From: Amphimedon queenslandica
Taxonomy: Eukaryota; Porifera; Demospongiae; Haplosclerida; Niphatidae
Length of the DNA: 64,000 nt
Direction: 5' to 3'
Assembly (NCBI RefSeq): GCF_000090795.2
Contig: NW_003546450.1
Span: 61,254-125,253, forward strand
Positions 34,476 through 46,024 of this stretch are shown here, piece after piece (within the stretch, counting starts at the first letter, position 1; every line of letters begins with the position of its first letter). The notes beneath the pieces were generated by a model. It was not told the origin of the DNA. It was given only the letters and a program-made list of their open reading frames with translations, and searched no databases. The position numbers and the translations under genes were made by a program.

Positions 34476-35606
34476 ATGGCTGTTCGCCTAGTGAGGAGTG
34501 TTGTATTAGTTGGTTCTGTTCTTCTTCTCTTTTTGTTTTTATTGTACAGCGTGGCAGGAGTATTGTCTAATAGAACGAGGAATAGGTAAGCATTTATCTA
34601 GATCCAAGTCTATCTACAATATGAATTACAATTGACATTGTATTGTAAATCAGGGCTGCACACTGTACAAAGTTGATGGGAACCGTATTTATGTATTAGC
34701 AATTTCATTAAGAAAATAGATTATATATAACTCTCCATTTAATTTATATACAGTGTATCGTTAAAGTTTCCAACCAGTATCGGTGATATAAAGGATCTCA
34801 TTAATGATGCACTAACACTCAAAAACGATGAGCTGTATCTAGTGATGGTTCTATACTCCTTGGCATATCTATTCAAGCAATGTTTTAGCATACCTGGCTC
34901 ATCTCTCCTCGTCAGTGATTTTAAAAGAAATTATTGCATATATTTTTTATTTTCTTTGCGTGCTTAGAATTTATTTGCTGGAGCAGTTTTTGGCTTGTGG
35001 ATTGGATTTCCTCTTGTTTGTGTCTTGTCAGCCTCAGGGGCTTCATTGTGTTTCCTGTTATCAAAACTTGCTGGAGAGGAATTAGTAAAAATGTGTCTGA
35101 AGGAGAGACTAACCAGTCTATCAACTAAAGTGAGAAAAATGAGAGAGAGGGGGAGGAGGAGAAAGTGATTAATGATTTGTATTTTCCTAAAGGTCAAAGG
35201 TCAGTCGGGATTCGGTGAGTTTCTCATGCTTTTGTCTCTAAGGCTCTTCCCTGCTACACCAAACTGGCTGCTCAATCTCTCCCTGCCTCATCTTGGAGTT
35301 CACTCGGGAAAATTCTTTCTCTCTGTCTTCTTTGGTAAGAAAAGAAATGGAGAAAGAGAGAGATTGGGAATGTCATAATAAAATACATGTAAATTATATA
35401 TAATAAAAATACATGTACATGTACATGTATACATCACTGCAGGTTTGATGCCGTATAACTTTCTCTGTGTTCAAGCTGGTCTCATACTGAGGGTATCCAC
35501 AAGTGTCGATGATGTCATGGATTACAAGATCTTTGCAATTTTAACTATCTCATCTTTCAGTCTCCTCGCAGCTACTTTCGGAATGAGAAAATTAAAAAAG
35601 TCATAA
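34476..35606 (+). CDS. TMEM41A: TMEM41A-like VTT/DedA membrane protein
   Basis: A multipass ER protein of the VTT (DedA) family, whose TMEM41B/VMP1 relatives are lipid scramblases. Exon 1 gives the first membrane segment (VVLVGSVLLLFLFLLYSVAG). The signature loop is CFSIPGSSLLNLFAGAVFG, followed by hydrophobic GFPLVCVLSASGASLCFLLS. The second re-entrant motif is LRLFPATPNWLLNLSLPHLG, which matches human TMEM41A FPMTPNWFLNLSAP. The end gives LMPYNFLCVQAGLILR and a basic KLKKS tail. It resembles TMEM41A more than TMEM41B. It converges on the ATP13A-type gene with about 140 bp between stops. Confidence 0.88.
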
Positions 35607-35657
35607 ATCATATTTATTACAGTCATAAATATTATTAACACAAAGAATATTAAACAT

Positions 35658-35706
35658 CCAAATAATAATAATAATAATAATAACAATAATAATAATAATA
35701 ATAAAG
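35658..35706. repeat. (AAT)n microsatellite between TMEM41A and ATP13A
   Basis: AAT units with one AAC interruption lie in the 140-bp convergent gap. Confidence 0.9.
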
Positions 35707-35749
35707 ATATAATTAAAGTTTTTATGATACAAATAGGGAGGGGGCGGGG

Positions 35750-38055
35750 TCAGCAGTGAGCCGAGACTCCGTTAGGTAAAGGCGGTGGCCATTGTCTGTC
35801 GCTCTTTATTTCAAGAAGGAGGTGCTTGTAAAGGTTCTTGGGCTTTCGCTTACAGCGAACAAACCGAAAGACCTTGTGGATAAAACTACTAGACAATAAG
35901 TATCCCTGGTGGAAAAATAGAGGCAAAATAAAGCTTGTGATCAAAAAATTCTTTTAAAATACTAAATAGCGTACAGTGGGTGATTTTTTAAAATTTACCA
36001 TTTAAAGATTTTGCACAATAGTTTTTGCAATTTTGCGATTAGTGAAAAGAAGGCAAAAAATTTTAAGTGTAATAGTACATGCATGTACATGTTAGTCAAG
36101 GACCCAAGGCAATGTACATGTACATGTATACAGTGTACATGTATTTAAATAATTAAAGGAGAAATAATGAAGGAGTAAATGGATGTCATTACTTCAATGA
36201 GATAAGCTAATAAAAGATGAATACCAGCACTCATAACCAGAGTCAATCTGAAGAGAAAATGTGGAACGGGCTCTAATTGGAAAAATTTCCAAAACTAAAA
36301 ATATAATGAAAAATAAAAATCGATTTGTGAGCTCAACGTACCCATGGCAACCAGGTAGGCGGAGCCAAAGCAATGTAGAGACAGGCAGGGATAAGAACGG
36401 CAAGAGATAACATAAATAGAACTAAAAATAGTAACAGGAATAATGACGTCACTAATCACAATAATATTAATAGTTACCATTAGTATAAATTGGTTTTCTA
36501 TAGGGAGCGGCTGTGCTAAAAGCTATCACCAACACAATGTATTGGAATATGGAGGCAGTGAAGATGACAGTGTTCTCAGGGCAGGATATATTCTCACCAT
36601 CAGGATCAGGAACAAATGGGACATACCTATAAGAAGAGAGGGAGAGGGAAAACATAATTACTTGGTTTTTTCCAAAAAAATGGTTCCGAAATCACCCCAA
36701 ATTTTTATTACATTTTCTTATACACATTGATGTACTTATGCTGTATAGCAAGTTTGAGCTGTTTCTGACAAATATTTTTTGAGTTATTAGCATTTTTAAA
36801 AATGGGCTAAACTTTGAAAAAAAGCAAAGGCTATAGCCCATGGTTTTTTCCAAAAAATGGCTCCGAAATCACCCCAAATTTTTATTACATTTTCTTATAC
36901 ATATTGATGTACTTATGCTGTGTAGCAAGTTTGAGCTGTTTCCGACAAATATTTTTTGAGTTATGAGCATTTTAAAAAACGAGCCAATTTTTGAAAAATA
37001 CCCAAGGCTATAGCCCATGGTTTTTTCCAAAAAATGGCTCCAAAATCACCCCAAATTTTTATTATATTTTCTTATACATATTGATGTCCTTATGCTATGT
37101 AGCAAGTTCCGACAAATATTTTTTGAGTTATGAGCATTTTTTAAAAATGAGCCAATTTTTGAAAAATACCCAAGGCTATAGCCCATGGTTTTTTCAAAAA
37201 TGGCTCCAAAATCACCCCCAATTTTTATTACATTTTCTGATACATATTGATGTCCTTATGCTGTGTAGCAAGTTTGAGCTGTTTCCGACAAATATTTTTT
37301 TAGTTATGAGCATTTTAAAAAATGAGCCAATTTTTAAAAAATACCCAAGGCTATAAGCCCATGGTTTTTTCGAAAAAATGGCTCCAAAATCACCCCAAAT
37401 TTTTATTACATTTTCTTATACATATTGATGTACTTATGCTGTGTAGCAAGTTTGAGCTGTTTCCAACAAATATTTTAAAAGTTATTAGCACTATAATGTA
37501 CAGTACATGTATGTGTGTACAGTGCATACCAAGGCTCTGATTTAAGATAGTAATACATTGCTAGCTGTCCTAATATCATGAGGCCAGTCTGTATCAATAT
37601 GGAAGAGAACACATGTATACCAGCCAGTGTTCCTAATGGCCTCCTCTTCACTATTCGAGAATAAGGGCCAGTCAAACCCACTGGAAGAAAGAAAGAAGAC
37701 AGATTCAAACTGTTACAAAATGAATAAAAATGTCAACTTACTGACAAACGCAAAACTTAATATTAAAACAAGGTCGACGTATAGATATTGAATATCGCCT
37801 AGGTTAGACTCCATCTGGAAGACAGGGAGAAATATTGTCAGTAAAAGTCAGTAAATATTGTCAGTAAAAGTCAGTAAATATTGTCAGTAAAAGTCAGTAA
37901 ATGAGTCAGTAAAAGTCAGTAAATAAAAGAAGATACTAACAGAGTAAAGAATGGCAACAGAAGTGAACTCAGTCAGGCTGTACAGTGCCATGAACTTAAA
38001 CACACTAAAACTAGTCACTAAAGCAGCTCTACCCTCTCTGGGAAAGAGAAAGAAA

Positions 38056-38094
<39 letters not shown>

Positions 38095-41000
38095 TTGATA
38101 GCTGCCGGCACACAAGTGATGTTTGGTATATTTGAAGTGAAAGGACTAGCCACACTAGCCTCAGTATCTGAGAGAGATATACCAACATGAGCTGCTTTTA
38201 ATGCCTACACAAAAACACAGTCATCATACTAACTGTTACTTGTAAAAAATATACTCACTCCACAGTCATTGGCACCATCACCACACATTGCAACGCCATA
38301 GCTAGAAGGGTATGGTAATGTTAGTCACAGGGACTATAGTTAGGCTCACCCCAGTGTCATTAGATCAGTTACTAGCTGCTTCTTGTTTAGTGGAGACATT
38401 CTTGCAAATATTGTCCCAGAAACCAACAACTGGAAAAAATAATTAATACCATGAACTACATGTACATTACAGTTCACTATATTCAGTTACATTTAAACTG
38501 TTTGTATCAGTGTGAAATAACAAAGAATACAACAAACAAATAATTAATAGTTACAACAAAAAATACATGTGCTATTTCTTGAACTATTCATAGCACATAG
38601 AATCACTCACTCTTGAATATTCTTTGGGAAATTGCTCACGAACGATATTGAAATTACGACCATCAATAGCAACATGAAAATATTGAGTAACTCCTGCTCC
38701 TCCTCCTCCTCCTGGATGGTTCAACTCATCCAGTCTAACACCATTCTGGATACTGAACTTGTTATTAGATACTAGACAAAAATAATAATTTCAAATAATA
38801 ATTAACTTTACTTACAATAAGATGAAGTGCTGGAACAAAGTTTTGAAAGGTTGACACTTTTATCTTCAAAAAGTTGATACTGAAGTCTAGGAGACCTCTC
38901 ACTGTTGATGGGCGTAGCTTTAAGCACGATAACGTGATGTTCCTTGGCAACCATACCACTGTTCCTGGATACGGCGATCGCAGTCAGCAAATTATCACCT
39001 GTAAAATGTACATGTATATATAAAAATAAAAATAATAAAAATAATAATAATAATAATTATTATTATTATTAATATTGCAATAGAATTTACCTGTTACCAT
39101 TACGGTCCTAATGGCCGAGTTTCTCAGCATCATTAAAGTGGGCGGAGTTTGCTCTTTGAGTCGATTCTCAAACACAATCAGACCACAAAAGTTTAGGTCG
39201 CATTCGACATCATCCCTAAACAACAAAAACAGAAATATTTAAAAAAATAATAATAAATAAAAAATGATTAAAGGTAGCGTATAACACAAAATTTTTTGAG
39301 GGCTATGAATTTTGCAGATTTCTCAATTCTTAAAGATTCGCAAAAATTACATGTACTTCTGCGAAAATTAAATTATTACGGTACAAGATGGCAGACAGCA
39401 TAAATTTGCAAAAACTAAATCTGCAAAATAGATTTATAGGTAAATCCGAAAAATTTATAGCCTTCAAAAATTTTGCGTTATTTATTTATAATTTTTTTTA
39501 AATAAAATAAATTAAGTACACACCTCTCCAGTCTCATTGCTTGATGAAAGTCTTTCCTAATGTCTCTATAAGCCATCGCTAGTACACGGTATCCTTTACT
39601 AGTCAAGGAACCAAGAACCATATCAAAGTCCTTGGGGATACTCTCAGGCTGGGAGAGTTTCTTAATCATCTCCGGAGCTCCTTTAGTGAAAACCTTCAGG
39701 TTCCTTGCATTATCCGATGGTAATTTACGAACTATTACACTCATACGCTGGACAAGAAGATAGAAAAAATAAATAAAATAAAAAAATATAATAATAATAA
39801 TTATTAATAATAATCCATGGTATCTATACCGTATAGGGGTTATATTTTACTGAAAATTAATTTCGCTAATTTCGCGTATTCATTAAATTCTACAAAAAGG
39901 GAGTGCCGCACTAGAAAAAATGGCTGCAGAAGGTAAGATTCGCAAAAATTTATACCAACAAATGACAAATCTGAACAAATTTGCAAATACCAACAAAATA
40001 AAACCACTATATGGTATTCTAACTTGTAGTTCTGATGAAAAAGTGAATTGTTTGAGTATTCCGAGTTCAATGTCAGTCGAAACGTAGTCAAGAGATGAAT
40101 AGGAAGAGGTGGGGCTAGTGGGTGTGGTTTGATGAGGACGTACCATCGGAAACCTCAACGTGTCAAATCGAGCAATGCCTTCACCAGGTTCTTCCAAAAA
40201 CTAAATTAAAAAATATATATATATACATGTATATATATATATAATATAAAAAATAAAATATAATAAAAATATAAAATAAAAATTTTTGCACTCTAATTAC
40301 ATGTACATGTGCAATGTAAATACATGTACATGTAGTAAAATTAAAGAAATAATTGCTATTCAAAAAGTATTTTCAGTAACTACATGTACAGTACATGTAA
40401 ATGTAAATGAGTATAATTTTTGGGTACTACTAGCATATTATTAATGACTGACCCATCTAGTTGATTGGAACATCTTCAGGTCGAGTGGATCACCAGTCAG
40501 TTCTCCATTGATACGAGTTAGTGAATGACATGTAGCCATACCTTGAAGGAAGGGGGAGGAGTGAGGGACTTGATGAATATCATCAAGTAAATCCTGCAAC
40601 CTGAGTTGAAGAAAGAAATGAAGTAACTTTAAATATTAAATTTTGATTGGAATCATCTTAAACTTTCTACACAAAATAAGAACATGCATATGTATCAGGA
40701 AAAATTACTAAAAAGGAGCATTCTCTCATTTTCAATTTTGGTGAAATTTGGCTTGAATCATGTACTATAGTACAGGGACTTTGGCCTAATTTTTGAGCAA
40801 CTTTAAAAATTTATAAAAAATCTAAATTTAATTAAAATCAGCTCAAACTTTGCACACAACATAAAAACTTATATTTTACTTGTAGTTGGAGGCAGGTTGC
40901 ACTCCTAGCAGGTCTAAAGACTCCTCTGTGAGTGTACCAGTTTTATCAAAACAAACCAGCTTCACTTTACCACACAAATTAACTCTAAAAATAAAATTAA

Positions 41001-43715
41001 AGTAATTAAAAATAATAGTAATAATACACTTCTTTTCTCTCTCTTTACCTCTGTGGGCTGATACAGTATATCTTGTTTTTCTTGAGTCTATTGACAGCAT
41101 ACACTGTTCCTATGGTGATGGCAGCTGGTAAAGATGGAGGTACTATTGTAGTGATGATGTCAAAGGCTCGGAATATGGTCTCAGATACTTCGTACTAAAT
41201 AATAAAATAATAATAATAACTAATAATAATTTAATATTATCATTCTCTTTTAATTATTGTAATTATAATATTCGATTGTCACAAAATCCGTGACAAGCAA
41301 AAACTCATTTATAAATTTGTCACTTATTATAATAAAATATAATATAAATGATCTTGTCTCACTCTCTCTCTCTCTTTCTCTTACCCTTGGTTTCCTAAGC
41401 TGCAGTACCAGTACAGTATACACAAAACCAATCCCAGCCAGTATTGACAATAGCAATATAAACTTTATTGAGTCCCAGTAAAACTTGATGTTGAGAGGCT
41501 TCGGATAGAGTATCGATCGTACCATACCTCCCTTTGCCGTGAGAAACCCTGTTCTTACTACCAGTGCTAATATAAGCTGTCCACTGTAGTACCTTGCCTG
41601 AACTACATGAGTACCAGCAAAAAGGGTGTGCATTTTGTGCGTAGTTGGAGAGTATGGTTTAGGATCTGACGGAAGAGCTGTCTTTGTGACTGGAACACTT
41701 TCACCTTTCAAGAAAGAATGAGAATACCAATGCTACATAATTACAGTTAAAATTTTTCTACACGGCATACACATGTGTACATGCATACATCAGAAACACA
41801 TGGGCCAGTATATACAGTACCGTACTGATTTTAAACTCATAACTGAATTGAAATCAAAATTATTATCATCATCATTATTAATAGACAAATGTAAAACATT
41901 AAAGGGGCGAGTGTAAGCAAGCAAAGCAATGTCCATATAATAGATCTTGACAGACTAACAATACTAATGCATTACTAAATTAAAATCAAAATCATCACAA
42001 CTATTATCACTATTATTATTATTATTCATTATAATCATACCGGTAAGCATAGCTTCATTAACTATAGCACTCCCAGTTAGCAGAACTGCATCACAAGTTA
42101 ATCTCATTCCTTCTGGTGGAACAACCATGATATCTCCTGGAACAAGATCCTCACTTGAAACATCATGACATCTCTAGAAAAGGAAATTTAAGAAAAAGTT
42201 TTCTAAATCTTAGATTAAAAGTTGTCAAACCTGATTGTCTCGTACGACGGTGACACGCCCGCTAGTCTTCACCATATCGTGGAGTCGCTGCATGTGACGC
42301 CTCGTCTGAATCAAACTGATTAACATTGACACAATGAATATTATTAAAACAGCACCAGCATAATAGAAATAGCTATCGGCCATCCAAAATATAACACTAA
42401 GAATCTGGAGAGAGAGAGAGAGAGAAACAGTAACAGAAACAGAATAATAATGATATTAACAAATGAGATACAATCACAAAACAGAACTATAAAATTTCTC
42501 CCAAACTCTCCATTTACCTGGAATATGTAAAAAGGGTGGAGTACCTCTTCAATGAACAATGAATGGTAAGGCTTGACAGGGACTTCTATGCTGTTAGACC
42601 CATACATGCTCAACCTTCTCTCGTGTTCTAACCTACTCAAACCATTACCGTGACGATAAGCCTCACAACAGGTCATACCACTCTCAAGCCCCCTACACGA
42701 GAAAAATTAAAAATAATAATGATGATGATAATAATAATAATAATAATAATAATAATAGTAGTACCTATACTACACTACACCCATGAAAGAACATAAACCC
42801 ACAGGTACAAATAAACTGCTTTGTATGTAGTACTTAAGTACATGTACCAATGCACTTGGCCTATACCAACCTCAATACAGTGTATTTCTCTTCAACTCTA
42901 TCATACAAGTACCGGAGGTGACGGTGCAATATATATGGAGTGATGGTAGAGGAAGTCGTAAGGAGAGGAGAGAGTTCACTCTCGTTGTCTTCTCCATTTA
43001 TTAATGTCCCGTTTTCTTCATTGAGAGACAAGGAAGGAGTCGAGCAATTAGACTGGGAGGGAATCCTAGAGATTTTACGAACTACTTCCACTTTCCATTT
43101 CAAATCAAGATCCTGCAATGTATAGTAAAAGTACAAGCAAACACTTGCAATGTGAATAATGACAGCATTAGTCTATCATCATGAATAATATTAATGCATT
43201 GAAGTGATACAATGGAAGCATCATGAATAGCAAAATTTGGCAGATATAGCACTTTAATTCCTACTACATACATACCTGCACTAATACAAATTGAGCTCTT
43301 TCCAAATCACACTTGTAACACGTTAGTCTGAGCCATGCGTGCGGATACCAGTAAGCAAACAGTAGGCCAATACCAGCTGGGAGTATTGCTAATGGATAAA
43401 ATAAGAAGCATCTCCACAAACTGATCCTATATCCATGTTGTAACTATATAAATAGATAGAAAGAGAGAGGGAATACTGACAAATATGTGAGTGTTTGTTA
43501 AATCAAGACAGACAAATCATTATGCACCCAGAATGAGTAAGGATCTGCACTACTGTAACTCTAGTCATATGACAGCATGGTCACATGCTTACTGGGCATG
43601 GATCAATCTCTTCTTCTTTAAGACTGTTATTCTCATCTTTGATGGCACTAATGTTTCCTCCTACATGGGATACAAATATTAAAAAGATAAGGCATTCATT
43701 TACCCCCCGAGGCCA
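35750..43715 (-). CDS. ATP13A2: ATP13A2/3-like P5B-type ATPase (polyamine transporter family)
   Basis: About 20 exons span 8 kb. The start is inferred at 43715: MASGG before the donor, joined to [20 protein letters not shown]. The family motifs appear in order: [19 protein letters not shown] in the cytosolic N-terminal part, [39 protein letters not shown] with [14 protein letters not shown] in the actuator domain, the P5B M4 motif [20 protein letters not shown], the phosphorylation site [18 protein letters not shown], the nucleotide-binding [11 protein letters not shown], the hinge [19 protein letters not shown], and M-segments such as [17 protein letters not shown]. Known members export polyamines from late endosomes and lysosomes. 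Which vertebrate paralogue it matches (ATP13A2 to ATP13A5) I cannot say. Introns hold subfamily A and B repeats and two MITEs. Confidence 0.9.
36640..37495. repeat. Subfamily B tandem array in an ATP13A intron
   Basis: About five units of 170-180 bp in the opposite plus-strand orientation to the DR1 and FOXRED1 arrays: GGCTATAGCCCATGGTTTTT, ATGGCTCCAAAATCACCCCA, CTTATGCTGTGTAGCAAGTT, TGAGCTGTTTCCGAC. Since the host gene is on the minus strand, the array has the same orientation relative to transcription as the other B arrays. Confidence 0.92.
37845..37925. repeat. GTCAGTAAA tandem repeat in an ATP13A intron
   Basis: About seven copies of GTCAGTAAA with short spacers (TATT, AGTA), in higher-order units of 23-24 bp. 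Confidence 0.9.
38057..38093. repeat. (TTA)n microsatellite in an ATP13A intron
   Basis: Twelve TTA units lie between two ATP13A exons. Confidence 0.95.
39277..39482. mobile_element. MITE related to the DR1-intron element
   Basis: Subterminal inverted repeats AAAATTTTTTGAGGGCTATG and its partner CATTTATAGCC-like end flank an interior with GGTACAAGATGGCAGA, shared with the element at 32646-32832. The very ends (TAGCGTATAA and TTTGCGTTAT) have drifted from TACCGTA. It is the older of the two copies by eye. Confidence 0.78.
39827..40016. mobile_element. MITE with TACCGTATAG ends (ATP13A intron)
   Basis: A 190-bp element with left end TACCGTATAGGGGTTATATT and right end AATAAAACCACTATATGGTA. The inverted repeat is about 24 bp, with several mismatches. 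The interior has an ATGGCTGCAGAAGGTAAGAT stretch but no coding capacity. It overlaps the area next to an ATP13A exon, which continues from about 40045. Confidence 0.75.
40625..40875. repeat. Subfamily A repeat in an ATP13A intron
   Basis: About 1.4 units, with TGTACTATAGTACAGGGA at 40761-40778. Orientation is sense for the host gene. Confidence 0.88.
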
Positions 43716-43762
43716 TTATAAGGACAGGTTTGAAGATTGGTAAAGAGAGGTCATCGGGTCAT

Positions 43763-43775
43763 GGCTGCCATCTTG
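43763..43775 (-). promoter_or_regulatory. YY1-like motif upstream of ATP13A start
   Basis: The minus strand reads CAAGATGGCAGCC about 50 bp upstream of the inferred ATP13A start, close to the YY1 consensus. The intergenic gap to the divergent plus-strand gene is only about 160 bp. Confidence 0.4.
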
Positions 43776-43877
43776 AGGATCTACTTTTTGTCTTGAACCA
43801 ATAAATTTGATCAACAAATCTAATTTATAAATATTTATAGCAAAGAAACCACACCCACCACTCAGCTTTCACCTATC

Positions 43878-44927
43878 ATGAAATGTAAAGGAATTTCTAT
43901 TGCTTTTCTCTTCTCTTTTATTGCACTTCTGGTAACCTTTTGTACTCTGTTTTTTAATGATTCCAAAGACACTGTCCTACTCCTGCCTTATCATCAACAA
44001 AATGTACTCAGAATTCGTCAGAGGAACAATGAAAAACATCCTCCTGACTTTCAAAGCAACTCTGACTCCATGGAAAGCAAAGATCCAGATCCAATAGACT
44101 ACCTGACAGTGGTAACTGGTATATCATCAAATCATTACAGTGAATCCCTGGATATGATTGGAACTGTGCACTATTATCTACCAAACTCAGATCTACTGAT
44201 TTATGATCTTGGCCTCAAGCATTATCAAGTAAAAGTACTACAAAAGCTAAGGAACACATATGTCATACTGTACAATTATTCACGTTATCCTCAATATGAT
44301 AACAACGTGCCTGTTTTTATGGGTTGCTATACTTGGAAAGTTCACATACTCCACGAAATAAAAAGAGAGCACCAAGAACTACGCAGTAAATGGAACAGTA
44401 GATCCAACCAACTGTTTTTATGGCTAGATGCAAGTTCACGGATTGTAAAGCCAATGGACTCTTGCATAAAGACTCTGAAATCATTTCCATTGGTGTCCAG
44501 AGCAAAGCACTTACCAGAACACAACATAGTAGCATTTGCAAAGGACAGCACATTAAGGTATCTTAACATAACAAGAGAAAGCATGAGAGGTGTCCCAGGT
44601 TTAACAGCCAATATTCTGTTATTGAACAAAAGTAACCCCATAGCTCAGTTCCTTTTGGAGAAATGGGTAGATTGTGCATTCCATCGTGAATGTATCTGTG
44701 GTGATGGTTTGCCGCCTTATTTATGTGGATTGATTGGAGGAATACCAAAAGGAACAGTGGAATATAACGGCTGCCATCGCTATGACCAGACAGCATTAAG
44801 TCTTCTGGTTGCTAAGTATTTTGGTAAAAGCCAAGAAGTTACTTCGGAAGACTGCTCTAGCACTTTTCATGTAGAGAGAAGACCGACAATGAATTGGAGA
44901 CGATACATTACATTAAAGAAACATTAA
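43878..44927 (+). CDS. Type II membrane protein, intronless, copy 1 (DUF1647-like)
   Basis: One 349-residue open frame without introns. A signal anchor at residues 7-26 (SIAFLFSFIALLVTFCTLFF) predicts a type II Golgi or surface protein. The lumenal part opens LTVVTGISSNHYSESLDMIG, then TVHYYLPNSDLLIYDLGLKH, a pattern I recall from the DUF1647 family of animal proteins that look like glycosyltransferases. A possible catalytic-type acidic motif is LFLWLDASSRIV. Paired cysteines (ECICGDGLPPYLCG) and several N-glycosylation sequons support a lumenal fold. The end has VERRPTMNWRRY. Function is unknown. It is followed 119 bp later by a close paralogue, and lies head to head with the ATP13A-type gene. 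Confidence 0.82.
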   Translation: MKCKGISIAFLFSFIALLVTFCTLFFNDSKDTVLLLPYHQQNVLRIRQRNNEKHPPDFQSNSDSMESKDPDPIDYLTVVTGISSNHYSESLDMIGTVHYYLPNSDLLIYDLGLKHYQVKVLQKLRNTYVILYNYSRYPQYDNNVPVFMGCYTWKVHILHEIKREHQELRSKWNSRSNQLFLWLDASSRIVKPMDSCIKTLKSFPLVSRAKHLPEHNIVAFAKDSTLRYLNITRESMRGVPGLTANILLLNKSNPIAQFLLEKWVDCAFHRECICGDGLPPYLCGLIGGIPKGTVEYNGCHRYDQTALSLLVAKYFGKSQEVTSEDCSSTFHVERRPTMNWRRYITLKKH

Positions 44928-45046
44928 ATGCAACACAGTTTAGATCTACATTCAAAAAATTACCAGCATAGTCTAGCACCACTACAATCAACTTGTACAC
45001 TAATTAGGTTAAATCAATCATAGGCCTCGCCTTCTATAGACTGATT

Positions 45047-46024
45047 ATGAAATCATGGCAGCCTTTACTCCCTGCACTTGTACTTTCCTTCATTGTGCTG
45101 GTCATTACGTTTCTTTATCTTTATGACTTCAATGAAACTGTTCTCCTACTCCCTTACCACAAGAACAACTCACTAGCCATCAGAAAGCTAAGAACTAGAG
45201 CTACTTCTGATAGCCAACCAACGCCCACAGTAATCACTGCCCTGGCATCAAATCATTACAGTGAATCCCTGGATATGATTGGAACTGTGCACTATTATCT
45301 ACCAAACTCAGATCTGCTGATTTATGATCTTGGTCTCAAGTATCATCAAGTAAAAGTACTACAAAAGCTAAGGAACACATATGTCATACCGTACAATTAT
45401 TCACGTTATCAACAATACAGTCAAGCAAGGAGATATTATAGATGTTATTCATGGAAAATACACGTTATTAATGAAGTCCTCAGCTTCTCTTCTCATTCGC
45501 AGCAATTATTCCTGTGGCTTGATGCTAGCATTAGGATCGTAAAACCAGTAGATCCTTGCATAAAGAAACTCAAATCCTTTCCACTTGTTGCTGGTGAAAA
45601 ACACATACCAGGCCACAATATGATAGCATTTGCAAAAGACAGCACTGTGAAGTATCTTGATATTAAAAGAGAGAGCATGAGAGGGATGGTCGGTTTTTGT
45701 AGTGGAATATTATTCTTTAACAGAAGCAGCCCAATTATTCAGCTCCTCTTAAGAAAATGGGTCGACTGTGCAATGCACCAACAATGTATCTGTGGTGATG
45801 GTCCTTCACCAGTTGGCTGTGTATGGGAGGACAAAGGAGGATGGATTGCTTATAATGGCTGTCATAGGTTTGATCAGGTCACACTCAACATTTTGGTTGC
45901 TAAATATTTTGATCAGTACAAATACTCAATTACATCATGGGACTGTTCTGAATCTTTTCATATTCAAAGAAGACCAACAATGAATTGGAGACGCTACATT
46001 GCACTGAAGAATGACTACAGATAA
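45047..46024 (+). CDS. Type II membrane protein, intronless, copy 2 (DUF1647-like)
   Basis: A 325-residue open frame without introns, paralogous to the gene at 43878. It has a signal anchor (LLPALVLSFIVLVITFLYLY), the same SNHYSESLDMIGTVHYYLPN block, then LFLWLDASIRIVKPVDPCIK, CICGDGPSPVGC and a QRRPTMNWRRY end. The stem after the anchor is shorter than in copy 1. About 190 bp in the middle (near 45250-45410) is almost identical at the DNA level to copy 1, while flanking codons have diverged widely. It is a complete frame that looks functional. Confidence 0.82.
   Translation: MKSWQPLLPALVLSFIVLVITFLYLYDFNETVLLLPYHKNNSLAIRKLRTRATSDSQPTPTVITALASNHYSESLDMIGTVHYYLPNSDLLIYDLGLKYHQVKVLQKLRNTYVIPYNYSRYQQYSQARRYYRCYSWKIHVINEVLSFSSHSQQLFLWLDASIRIVKPVDPCIKKLKSFPLVAGEKHIPGHNMIAFAKDSTVKYLDIKRESMRGMVGFCSGILFFNRSSPIIQLLLRKWVDCAMHQQCICGDGPSPVGCVWEDKGGWIAYNGCHRFDQVTLNILVAKYFDQYKYSITSWDCSESFHIQRRPTMNWRRYIALKNDYR

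Noticed and set aside
36991-37540. Repeated [12 protein letters not shown]-type open frames
   Set aside because: They translate successive units of the subfamily B array; the apparent protein repeat only mirrors the DNA period.
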